From CAYZQE01 sp964480635 (lineage in GTDB: Bacteria > Pseudomonadota > Gammaproteobacteria > GCA-001735895), in assembly GCA_964480635.1 (NCBI GenBank), contig CAYZQE010000009.1, forward strand, positions 1 to 42,957: 42,957 bases of DNA, in the 5' to 3' direction. A model generated the notes under the pieces. It had not been told where the DNA came from. It did not search any database and saw nothing but the letters and a program-made list of their open reading frames with translations. Shown here piece after piece: positions 1 through 7,317 of this stretch (positions are counted from its first letter, which is position 1; every line of letters starts with the position of its first letter). Made by a program: the position numbers and the translations under genes.

Positions 1-185
1 GCTTGCAAGCCTTTAGGCCCATCATTAACTTCAAATTCAACACGTTGTCCGGTGATTAGCTTTTTGTAACCATCCATTTCGATTGCTGAAAAATGAGCAA
101 AAATATCTTCATCTTCTTTCTCGTCGGTAGCGACAAATCCATAACCCTTTGTGTTGCTAAACCATTTAACTGTTCCAGTAGCCAT
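1..185 (-). CDS. cspD: Cold-shock domain protein, CspD-like (3' end outside window)
   Basis: Partial gene read on the minus strand from ATG at 185, with a good Shine-Dalgarno AGGAG just upstream. The visible 61 residues contain the RNA/ssDNA-binding cold-shock motifs KWFSNTKGYGFV (RNP1) and DIFAHFSAI (RNP2). The family is about 70 residues long, so only the last strand is missing. It is divergent from clpS, as cspD is in E. coli (cspD-clpS-clpA-infA), which is why the cspD name is preferred over cspA. Known role of CspD: stationary-phase binding of single-stranded DNA that inhibits replication. Family assignment is certain; the exact paralogue is inferred from position. Confidence 0.85.
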   Translation of the reverse strand, partial: MATGTVKWFSNTKGYGFVATDEKEDEDIFAHFSAIEMDGYKKLITGQRVEFEVNDGPKGLQ

Positions 186-398
186 TATTTTTACTCCTAA
201 TCTTTTATGATTGTCATTTTTATTCGATATTATATTGCGTACATTTTGTAATCAATAGTAAATAATAACTATTCTTAAGAAAATAAATTTTTGACTGACG
301 CTTGGCTTTAACCGATGAACTGTAAATATTTGAATCTTATCTTGAAAGTTTGCTATAACAGGCCATATTAAAACCACTGAAATTGATATTTAAAGAAT

Positions 399-719
399 AT
401 GACAGAACAACAACACTCTGATGATGGTGGTTTATTACTAGTCGAAGAGGCAAAACCAAAACTTAAAAAACCGCCGTTGTATCAGGTCGTTTTACTTAAT
501 GATGACTTTACGCCGATGGAATTTGTGGTCATGATTTTGGAAAATGTATTTACATTAGGGCGTGAAAAGGCCACTCAAGTCATGTTGCAGGTTCATACAA
601 AAGGTAAGGGTGTTTGTGGCGTATATTCAAGAGATATCGCTGAGACTAAGATGGCTCAAGTGAATAGTTTAGCGCGTGAGCATGAGCATCCTCTTTTATG
701 TGAAATCGAAGAAGCCTAA
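399..719 (+). CDS. clpS: ClpS, N-end-rule adaptor for ClpAP
   Basis: A 106-residue protein with the ClpS core: PPLYQVVLLNDDFTPMEFV, then a helix and the HTKGKGVCGVY segment that lines the N-degron pocket. Family knowledge: ClpS binds proteins with N-terminal Leu, Phe, Tyr or Trp and hands them to ClpA, while blocking SsrA-tagged substrates. It lies 30 bp upstream of clpA on the same strand, the usual two-gene unit. The acidic N-terminus (about 25 residues) corresponds to the flexible extension needed for delivery. The start has only a weak ribosome site (TTTAAAGAAT). Confidence 0.95.
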   Translation: MTEQQHSDDGGLLLVEEAKPKLKKPPLYQVVLLNDDFTPMEFVVMILENVFTLGREKATQVMLQVHTKGKGVCGVYSRDIAETKMAQVNSLAREHEHPLLCEIEEA

Positions 720-749
720 ATAAATTGAGAGTTAAAATAGAGATTTAAA

Positions 750-3023
750 ATGCTAAATAAAGAATTAGAACATTTATTAAATGACGCTTTTGTTAATGCT
801 AAAGAAAAGCAGCATGAATTTATAACGGTTGAGCATTTATTGTTGATGCTTACAAATGATGACGTTGCATTGGCTGTACTTAATGCCTGTGGTGCGGATA
901 TAGAGCTATTAAAGACGGAGTTAAAAACATTTATCAATCAAAATACACCGTTATTAGCGAATGATGATGATAAGGATACGCAGCCAACCTTAGGCTTTCA
1001 GCGAGTATTACAGCGGGCTTTTTTTAATGTGCAATCATCAGGAAAAGGTGAAGTAACGGGTGATAATTTATTAGTCGCTATTTTTTCTGAGCGAGACTCC
1101 CACGCTGTTTATATTTTAAGCAAACAAGATATTCAGCGTTTGGATATCGTTAATTTTATTTCCCATGGTATTTCAAGGTTAGATGATGAGGTGACTTCAG
1201 GTGAACCGCAAGTCGACGCAGCAACACAAGATGCAGCAGATAAAGAAAGTGCGCTAGAGACGTATTCGGTCAATCTTAATGAGCAAGCAAAAGAAGGTAA
1301 AATCGACCCTTTAATTGGCCGTGATTCTGAAGTAGAGCGTACCGTTCAAATTTTATGTCGCCGCCGAAAAAATAACCCATTATTAGTTGGTGAGGCGGGT
1401 GTCGGTAAAACAGCTATTGCAGAAGGTTTAGCGCTTAAAATCATTAATAAAGAAGTGCCTGATATTCTTCAAGACAGCGTTATTTATTCTTTAGACTTGG
1501 GTTCATTGGTTGCGGGGACAAAATACCGTGGTGATTTTGAAAAACGCTTAAAAGCAGTGATTAAAGAATTAAAAGATGAACCTAACTCCATTTTATTTAT
1601 TGATGAAATTCATACCATAATTGGTGCAGGCTCTGCTTCTGGTGGCGTCATGGATGCCTCTAATTTGATAAAGCCTGTGCTAGCCTCGGGTGAGATGAAA
1701 TGCATAGGTTCTACGACTTATCAGGAATATCGAGGTGTTTTTGAAAAAGACCGTGCGCTTGCGCGCCGTTTTCAAAAAATAGATGTCGTTGAGCCAACGG
1801 TTAACGAAACTTATTTAATTTTAAAAGGCTTAAAATCACGATTTGAAGAATTTCATGATGTGAAATATACCCAACAAGCGTTAAAAAATGCGGCTGAATT
1901 AGCCGATAAATTTATCAATGATCGATTCTTGCCTGATAAGGCAATCGACGTGATTGACGAAGCAGGTGCTAAACGTCGTTTACTACCTGAAAATAAACGC
2001 AAAAAGACCATTGGTGTTAATGATATAGAAAAAATAGTCGCCAGTATTGCGCGTATTCCCGAAAGTAATGTGTCTTCGTCTGATTTACAAATGCTTGAAA
2101 ATTTAGGTAAAAACTTATCTCGAATGGTTTTTGGTCAAGACCCAGCTATTAAAGCATTAGACTCAGCCATTAAAATGTCACGTTCTGGTTTAGGCCGCGA
2201 TGATAAACCAGTGGGTTCTTTTTTGTTTGCTGGGCCAACAGGTGTCGGTAAAACTGAGGTCTGTAAGCAGTTAGCTAAAATTATGGGCATAGAACTAATT
2301 CGTTTTGACATGTCTGAGTATATGGAGCGCCATACCGTCTCTCGTTTAATCGGTGCGCCTCCAGGTTATGTTGGTTTTGACCAAGGTGGTTTGTTAACGG
2401 AAGAAGTGATGAAGCATCCTTATTCTGTTGTGCTTTTAGATGAAATAGAAAAAGCCCATCCCGATGTCTTTAATTTGTTATTACAAGTCATGGATCATGG
2501 TTCTTTAACCGATAATAATGGACGTAAATCTGATTTTCGTAATGTTATTTTAGTCATGACAACGAATGCAGGCGCTGAAGAAACAAGTCGCTCAGTGATG
2601 GGTTTTACTCATCAAGATCATTCAAAGGATGCTGGCGAAGCGATTAAGAAGATGTTTACACCAGAGTTTAGAAATCGCTTAGATGCCACCATTTATTTTG
2701 ATGCCTTAGATCAGAAGATTATTTTAAATGTGGTTGATAAATTTTTAATTGAATTAGAAGCGCAGTTAGAAGCGAAGAAGGTTCAGCTGAGTATTACTGA
2801 TGAGGCAAGAGCATGGCTTGCAGAAAAAGGCTTTGACCCTAAGATGGGCGCAAGACCAATGGCAAGAGTGATTCAAGACGAAATAAAGCAAATTCTCGCA
2901 GACGAACTACTCTTTGGAAAGCTGAAAAGCGGCGGTAACGTGAAAGTAGACGTTAAAGATAATCAGTTGGTTTGTGAATCAAACCAACTGGCATTACCGG
3001 ATAAAGAAAAGGAAGAGGCTTAG
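750..3023 (+). CDS. clpA: ClpA, ATP-dependent unfoldase of ClpAP protease
   Basis: 757 residues, essentially the length of E. coli ClpA (758). Order: Clp N-domain (1-145), AAA+ domain 1 with Walker A GEAGVGKT near residue 214 and Walker B ILFIDEIHT, and AAA+ domain 2 with Walker A GPTGVGKT near 495. The C-terminal D2-small domain carries the GARPMARVIQ signature. It unfolds substrates and threads them into ClpP; ClpP is not in the window. The ClpP-docking loop near residue 615 reads MGF where E. coli has IGL. The gene is convergent with infA, with 29 bp between stop codons. Confidence 0.97.
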   Translation: MLNKELEHLLNDAFVNAKEKQHEFITVEHLLLMLTNDDVALAVLNACGADIELLKTELKTFINQNTPLLANDDDKDTQPTLGFQRVLQRAFFNVQSSGKGEVTGDNLLVAIFSERDSHAVYILSKQDIQRLDIVNFISHGISRLDDEVTSGEPQVDAATQDAADKESALETYSVNLNEQAKEGKIDPLIGRDSEVERTVQILCRRRKNNPLLVGEAGVGKTAIAEGLALKIINKEVPDILQDSVIYSLDLGSLVAGTKYRGDFEKRLKAVIKELKDEPNSILFIDEIHTIIGAGSASGGVMDASNLIKPVLASGEMKCIGSTTYQEYRGVFEKDRALARRFQKIDVVEPTVNETYLILKGLKSRFEEFHDVKYTQQALKNAAELADKFINDRFLPDKAIDVIDEAGAKRRLLPENKRKKTIGVNDIEKIVASIARIPESNVSSSDLQMLENLGKNLSRMVFGQDPAIKALDSAIKMSRSGLGRDDKPVGSFLFAGPTGVGKTEVCKQLAKIMGIELIRFDMSEYMERHTVSRLIGAPPGYVGFDQGGLLTEEVMKHPYSVVLLDEIEKAHPDVFNLLLQVMDHGSLTDNNGRKSDFRNVILVMTTNAGAEETSRSVMGFTHQDHSKDAGEAIKKMFTPEFRNRLDATIYFDALDQKIILNVVDKFLIELEAQLEAKKVQLSITDEARAWLAEKGFDPKMGARPMARVIQDEIKQILADELLFGKLKSGGNVKVDVKDNQLVCESNQLALPDKEKEEA

Positions 3024-3052
3024 TTTAGAAGTAACTAAGCCTTGGCTTTTAT

Positions 3053-3271
3053 CTATCTTTCACGGAAGGTAATACGTCCTTTACTTAAATCGTAAGGCGT
3101 TAATTCAACCGTTACTTTATCGCCCGTTAAAATGCGAATGTAATGCTTTCTCATTTTACCCGAAATATGAGCAGTAACGACATGGCCGTTTTCTAATTCC
3201 ACTCGGAACATGGTGTTAGGTAGGGTATCCTTAACCGTACCTTGCATTTCAATATGATCGCCTTTAGACAT
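3053..3271 (-). CDS. infA: Translation initiation factor IF-1
   Basis: 72 residues, exactly the usual IF-1 length. It is a single S1/OB-fold with GTVKDTLPNTMFRVELENGH and HISGKMRKHYIRIL, matching IF-1 throughout. It binds the 30S A site during initiation together with IF-2 and IF-3. Convergent with clpA, as in E. coli, but without the serW tRNA gene that sits between them there. No clear intrinsic terminator is visible in the 29-bp gap. Confidence 0.98.
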   Translation of the reverse strand: MSKGDHIEMQGTVKDTLPNTMFRVELENGHVVTAHISGKMRKHYIRILTGDKVTVELTPYDLSKGRITFRER

Positions 3272-3424
3272 TTTAGATAAGTTTATCCGTTAAAAAACCG
3301 CGCCATTATGCAGATTTTTAGATTAAGTGCAATATCCCAAAGCGTTCTTTTCTAATTACCGTATCAAACAAAAGCCATGTTAGAATCCTGTTTTTAGAAA
3401 ACAGATAAAATTATAGAAAAAATT

Positions 3425-4363
3425 ATGACTCAAATTGCTTATGTATTTCCCGGGCAAGGATCGCAATCCGTTGGCATGATGTCCAATTGGGGTGACCATT
3501 CGACATTAGTTAAATCCCTCTTTGATGAAGCGTCTGACCTCTTAGGTTTAGATTTATTATCATTGGTGCAAAATGGCCCTAGTGACGATTTAAATCAAAC
3601 ACAAAATACCCAGCCAGCCATGCTCGTATCTGGCGTTGCTTGCTTTAAAATATGGCAGCAAGAAACTAACTATGACGTTAACTTAATGGCTGGGCATAGC
3701 TTAGGTGAATATTCGGCTTTAGTTTGCGCTGGTAAGTTGTCATTTAAAGATGCAGTAAAATTGGTTCATAAACGTGGCCAATTAATGCAACAGGCAGTTG
3801 CTCCTGGCGAAGGCGCCATGGCTGCTATTATTGGTTTAGCTGACGATGATGTTATTAAGGCATGTGCTCAGGTGGACGAAGGCATAGTGTCAGCCGTAAA
3901 TTTCAATTCGCCGGGTCAAGTTGTTATTGCTGGGCATAAAGCAAGCGTTGAAAAAGCCATGATTTTAGTCAAAGAAGCAGGCGCGAAAAGAGCCTTGCCC
4001 TTACCTGTTAGTGTGCCTTCACATTGCGCATTAATGGCGTCAGCAGCAGATGATTTATTTCAGTATATGCAAGATATTGAAGTGAAATCAACGGATATTA
4101 GTGTCATTCAAAACGAATCGGCAGATTTTTCGAATGATGAAAAAGCAATTAAAACATCATTAAGAAAGCAACTATCTCAACCGGTACGTTGGGTAGAAAG
4201 TGTGCAAAAAATGCAGCAACAGGGTATTACACACCTTATTGAAATGGGGCCAGGTAAGGTGCTAACAGGCCTCACTAAACGGATTGATAAAAGCTTAACG
4301 GCATTGCCAGTATTTGATGTTGATTCATTAAATAACGCAAAAAACAAATTAACAGAGGATTAA
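3425..4363 (+). CDS. fabD: Malonyl-CoA:ACP transacylase
   Basis: 312 residues. The N-terminal PGQGSQSVGM and nucleophile elbow GHSLGEYSAL (Ser near residue 92) are diagnostic of FabD. The later VPSHCALM region holds the catalytic His, and GPGKVLTGL closes the domain. It moves malonyl from CoA to acyl-carrier protein, making the chain-extender for fatty-acid synthesis. First gene of the fabD-fabG pair (6-bp gap). The plsX-fabH genes that often precede fabD are absent here; the upstream neighbour is divergent infA. Confidence 0.96.
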   Translation: MTQIAYVFPGQGSQSVGMMSNWGDHSTLVKSLFDEASDLLGLDLLSLVQNGPSDDLNQTQNTQPAMLVSGVACFKIWQQETNYDVNLMAGHSLGEYSALVCAGKLSFKDAVKLVHKRGQLMQQAVAPGEGAMAAIIGLADDDVIKACAQVDEGIVSAVNFNSPGQVVIAGHKASVEKAMILVKEAGAKRALPLPVSVPSHCALMASAADDLFQYMQDIEVKSTDISVIQNESADFSNDEKAIKTSLRKQLSQPVRWVESVQKMQQQGITHLIEMGPGKVLTGLTKRIDKSLTALPVFDVDSLNNAKNKLTED

Positions 4364-4369
4364 TAAATC

Positions 4370-5110
4370 ATGCTAACAAATCAAATTGCTTTAGTGACAG
4401 GAGCAAGCCGTGGTATTGGTCAAGCAATAGCAAAAGGCCTTGGTAAAGAAAATGCCATTGTTATTGGCACTGCAACGAGTGATGCAGGTGCTGCTAACAT
4501 TACTGAATACCTAAAAGAAAGCGGCATTAAGGGTGTAGGGATGAAGCTTAATGTGGCTGATGCAGATTCTATTAAAGAATGTTTGGCTGTTATCACTAAA
4601 GATTTTGGCGCACCAGACATCCTGATTAATAATGCAGGCATAACGCGCGATAATTTATTAATGAAAATGAAAGATGATGAATGGGACGACATTATCAGTA
4701 CTAATTTAACCTCTATTTTTAGAATGTCTAAAGCAGTCGTGCGCGGCATGATGAAAAAACGTAATGGCCGTATTATTAGTATTTCATCAGTAGTTGGCGC
4801 TACAGGTAATGCGGGTCAAACAAACTACGCAGCGGCGAAAGCAGGCTTAGTTGGTTTTAGTAAATCATTAGCGCGTGAAATAGGCTCAAGAAATATTACC
4901 GTTAATACAGTTGCGCCAGGTTTTATAGATACTGATATGACGCGTGAATTAGCAGAAGAGCAAAAGGCTGCTTTAGTGAGCCAAATTCCATTAAAGCGAT
5001 TAGGCCAAGCGGATGAAATAGCCGCAGCTGTCGTTTTCTTAGCATCGCCCAATGCATCCTATATTACTGGCGAGACCATTCATGTGAATGGTGGCATGCA
5101 CATGGCCTAA
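4370..5110 (+). CDS. fabG: 3-oxoacyl-ACP reductase
   Basis: 246 residues, classical short-chain dehydrogenase. The NADP-binding motif GASRGIG lies near residue 11, and NNAG near 88. The catalytic Ser-Tyr-Lys set is in SISSVVGATGNAGQTNYAAAK (Tyr and Lys four apart), and the family end reads YITGETIHVNGGMHM. It reduces 3-oxoacyl-ACP in each elongation cycle. Tight operon with fabD. A long near-palindrome begins on the base after the stop codon, separating it from acpP. Confidence 0.96.
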   Translation: MLTNQIALVTGASRGIGQAIAKGLGKENAIVIGTATSDAGAANITEYLKESGIKGVGMKLNVADADSIKECLAVITKDFGAPDILINNAGITRDNLLMKMKDDEWDDIISTNLTSIFRMSKAVVRGMMKKRNGRIISISSVVGATGNAGQTNYAAAKAGLVGFSKSLAREIGSRNITVNTVAPGFIDTDMTRELAEEQKAALVSQIPLKRLGQADEIAAAVVFLASPNASYITGETIHVNGGMHMA

Positions 5111-5235
5111 ATTGTGCTTCGTCTTTTTCCTCGTAGCGTCGTTGCAAAAAGATTTTAAAATACTCATTTACTGGGCGTAAACTCCGTTTTTAAAATCTTT
5201 CGCGCCTAGCTACAAGAAAAAATACTTCGCACAAT
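5111..5235. repeat. 125-bp near-palindromic intergenic element
   Basis: The outer ends ATTGTGC and GCACAAT are exact inverted copies. The pairing continues through CTCGTAGC/GCTACAAG and AAAGATTTTAAAA/TTTTAAAATCTTT, giving two arms of about 50 bases. The centre contains TTTAC-tgggc-GTAAA. It starts directly after the fabG stop. No open reading frame. It could be a MITE, a REP-type element or a strong RNA hairpin; no long T tract follows, so a simple terminator is less likely. Confidence 0.75.
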
Positions 5236-5401
5236 AGTGTTGGTGCTTTGTTAGTAACTTTTCATCCCCTTGATTTAGTAAAACGTGGTCTGTCCCCGAT
5301 TNNNNNNNNNNNNNNNNNNNNNNNNNNNNNNNNNNNNNNNNNNNNNNNNNNNNNNNNNNNNNNNNNNNNNNNNNNNNNNNNNNNNNNNNNNNNNNNNNNN
5401 N

Positions 5402-5474
5402 CCGATTCTCACTACCGATTGCTACCGATTGCTAGTAGTACGATTGCTACCGTCGCCCCCGATTGCTACCCGAA
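5402..5474. repeat. Imperfect ACCGATTGCT direct repeats at gap edge
   Basis: Copies of ACCGATTGCT or its truncations (CCGATTCTC, ACGATTGCT, CGATTGCT) follow one another with small spacers. The same core, CCCGATT, also ends the left flank of the N gap. A tandem array spanning the gap would explain why assembly failed here. Confidence 0.6.
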
Positions 5475-5636
5475 AAAAACAATAGCGGCTAGCGATAGAA
5501 AGAATATTTTGCTGAAATATCAAAATTTTTGAGAGCACTGTAATTTTAAACAGCTATCTTCATTGATGGATTAATCAATACTAGCAAGATGTCTCGTTTT
5601 TTAATACAATAGCGCCACTTTTGAATCTTAGGCTTT

Positions 5637-5652
5637 ATTTTGAATTCAAAAT
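5637..5652. promoter_or_regulatory. Perfect 16-bp palindrome upstream of acpP (possible operator)
   Basis: ATTTTGAATTCAAAAT is a perfect palindrome, ending 33 bp before the acpP ATG. A half-site-like TTTTGAATC lies about 15 bp further upstream. It could bind a dimeric regulator of the acpP-fabF unit. It resembles, by shape only, the FabT-type TTTGA-N-TCAAA boxes of Gram-positive bacteria. AT-rich palindromes also arise by chance. Confidence 0.35.
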
Positions 5653-5685
5653 ACCATTTTTTAAATAATTGAGGACTACCCAATA

Positions 5686-5919
5686 ATGAGCTCTGTAGAA
5701 GATCGAGTTAAGAAAATTGTTGCCGAACAACTAGGTGTTAAAGATGAAGAAGTAACGAATGTTGCTTCTTTTGTAGATGATTTAGGTGCTGATTCACTGG
5801 ATACAGTTGAATTAGTCATGGCTTTAGAAGAGGAATTTGAAACTGAAATTCCTGATGAAGAAGCAGAAAAAATCACTACAGTTCAATTAGCAATCGATTA
5901 CGTTACTAATAACGTATAG
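5686..5919 (+). CDS. acpP: Acyl carrier protein
   Basis: 77 residues, very acidic. The phosphopantetheine attachment motif is DDLGADSLDTVEL (Ser37), and the family end is ATVDYV-like (LAIDYVTNN). It carries growing acyl chains for FabD, FabG and FabF encoded around it. The ribosome site GAGGA lies about 10 bases before the ATG. The gene is followed by its own intrinsic terminator, so it can be expressed above fabF, as is common for this abundant protein. Confidence 0.98.
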   Translation: MSSVEDRVKKIVAEQLGVKDEEVTNVASFVDDLGADSLDTVELVMALEEEFETEIPDEEAEKITTVQLAIDYVTNNV

Positions 5920-5942
5920 TCGAACACTAGAGAACACCAAAT

Positions 5943-5980
5943 GCCGCTAGATTATCTTGTGATATCTAGCGGCTTTTTTT
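5943..5980 (+). terminator. Intrinsic terminator after acpP
   Basis: Perfect 10-bp stem GCCGCTAGAT / ATCTAGCGGC with an 11-base loop, followed by seven T. It lies 23 bp after the acpP stop and 37 bp before fabF, so it probably attenuates read-through into fabF. Confidence 0.9.
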
Positions 5981-6016
5981 ATTTAGAGTTTTAAAAATTA
6001 TTAGAGGTCACGAATT

Positions 6017-7255
6017 GTGTCAAAACGTCGTATTGTAGTTACTGGTTTAGGAATGGTTTGTCCTGTTGGAAACACTGTTGAAGAATCATGGAAAAACATC
6101 GTTGCAGGTAAAAGCGGCATTGGCGTTTTAGATACATTTGATACAGAAGGTTTTCCAATTCGTATAAACGGTGCTGTAAAAGACTTTGATGCGACCTTAT
6201 ATTTACCCAAAAAAGACCTTAAAAAAATGGATTTATTTATCCATTATGGCTTAGCGGCTGGCCTTCAAGCTTTAGATGATTCGGGCATAGAAGTGACCGA
6301 AGAAAATGCACCCCGTATTGGTGTTGCTATAGGGTCAGGCATTGGCGGCTTACCTTATATTGAAAAGAACCGTGACCTTTTTGTTAAAGGCGGCGCACGT
6401 AAAATATCGCCATTCTTTGTTCCCGGCTCCATCGTGAACATGGTGTCAGGTAACTTATCTATTATGCGTGGCTTACAAGGCCCTAATATCTCTATTGTGA
6501 GTGCTTGTACGACTGGTACACACAATATTGGTGATGCAGCACGTATGATCGCTTATGGTGATGCCGATGTAATGGTTGCGGGTGGTGCAGAAATGTCGAG
6601 TTGCCCACTTGGCATAGGTGGTTTTGCTGCTGCTCGTGCTTTATCAAAACGTAATGATGACCCACAAGCGGCCAGTCGCCCATGGGATATTGATCGTGAT
6701 GGCTTTGTCTTAGGCGATGGTGCGGGTGTTGTTGTACTAGAAGAGTATGAACACGCAAAAGCTCGGGGTGCTAAAATTTATTGTGAACTAGCTGGTTATG
6801 GTATGAGTGGTGATGCCTATCACATGACGTCACCATCGATTGGTGGCGAAGGTGCTGCACGTTGTATGCAAAATGCAATGAACGATGCAGGCATTAATAA
6901 AGAAGATGTTGATTACATTAATGCTCATGGCACATCGACGCCAGCAGGCGATGTTGCCGAAATTAACGGCATTAAGCGCGCAATGGGCGACCATGCTCAT
7001 CAGTTAATTGTGAGTTCAACAAAATCTATGATTGGTCATTTGTTAGGGGCTGCGGGTGGCGTTGAGTCTATCTTTGCTATTTTAGCGTTAAGAGACCAAG
7101 TTGTTCCTCCGACTATTAATCTGGATAATCAAGACCCAGACTGTGATTTGGATTTATGTGCTAATGTTGCCCGTGAAACAAAATTAGAGGTCACTATGTC
7201 GAATAACTTTGGCTTTGGTGGTACCAACGGAACGCTTATCTACAAAAAGATATAG
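6017..7255 (+). CDS. fabF: 3-oxoacyl-ACP synthase II
   Basis: 412 residues starting at GTG with AGAGGTCA upstream. The catalytic triad is visible: Cys near 163 in SACTTGTHNIGDA, His near 304 in NAHGTSTPAGD and His near 340 in KSMIGHLLGAAGG. The GFGGTNGTL end is typical of KAS II. It condenses acyl-ACP with malonyl-ACP, including the temperature-sensitive C16-to-C18 step. It follows acpP as in E. coli. Confidence 0.97.
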   Translation: MSKRRIVVTGLGMVCPVGNTVEESWKNIVAGKSGIGVLDTFDTEGFPIRINGAVKDFDATLYLPKKDLKKMDLFIHYGLAAGLQALDDSGIEVTEENAPRIGVAIGSGIGGLPYIEKNRDLFVKGGARKISPFFVPGSIVNMVSGNLSIMRGLQGPNISIVSACTTGTHNIGDAARMIAYGDADVMVAGGAEMSSCPLGIGGFAAARALSKRNDDPQAASRPWDIDRDGFVLGDGAGVVVLEEYEHAKARGAKIYCELAGYGMSGDAYHMTSPSIGGEGAARCMQNAMNDAGINKEDVDYINAHGTSTPAGDVAEINGIKRAMGDHAHQLIVSSTKSMIGHLLGAAGGVESIFAILALRDQVVPPTINLDNQDPDCDLDLCANVARETKLEVTMSNNFGFGGTNGTLIYKKI

Positions 7256-7260
7256 TTTAT

Positions 7261-7292
7261 CGTCATACCTGTGTTGTAACACCGGTATGACG
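7261..7292. repeat. REP-like hairpin after fabF
   Basis: CGTCATACC pairs with GGTATGACG, and the inner GTGTT pairs with AACAC around a two-base loop, with one mismatch between the stems. It lies 5 bp after the fabF stop and 26 bp before pabB. There is no T tract, so it looks more like a REP element or mRNA-stabilising hairpin than a Rho-independent terminator. Confidence 0.6.
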
Positions 7293-7317
7293 TCCTTTAC
7301 TTAAATTCTATTATATT

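Larger units (their letters stand above)
5236..5685. other. Non-coding stretch fabG-acpP with assembly gap and decamer repeats
   Basis: It contains exactly 100 N (5302-5401), which marks a scaffold gap of unknown real size. Left of the gap is GTGGTCTGTCCCCGATT, a sequence I associate with repeats near RAYT/Y1 transposases (from memory, not checked). Right of the gap, 5402-5474 holds four or five imperfect copies of ACCGATTGCT. The rest is the acpP upstream region. No credible gene is seen; the ORFs that read through the N run are artefacts. Confidence 0.7.

Noticed and set aside
3024..3052. Possible tRNA-Ser gene between clpA and infA, as in E. coli
   Set aside because: Only 29 bp lie between the stop codons, too short for a tRNA.
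4420..4749. Long minus-strand frame opposite fabG
   Set aside because: A shadow of the codon pattern of fabG; no protein family features.
5402..5474. CRISPR array
   Set aside because: Repeat unit is about 10 bp with no regular spacers; no cas genes.
5248..5532. Open frames reading through the N gap
   Set aside because: They consist mostly of undetermined residues and repeat sequence, with no ribosome site or family signal.
6492..6758. Minus-strand frame opposite fabF, rich in His
   Set aside because: His richness comes from reading Asp/Met/Gly codons of fabF in reverse; no start signal.
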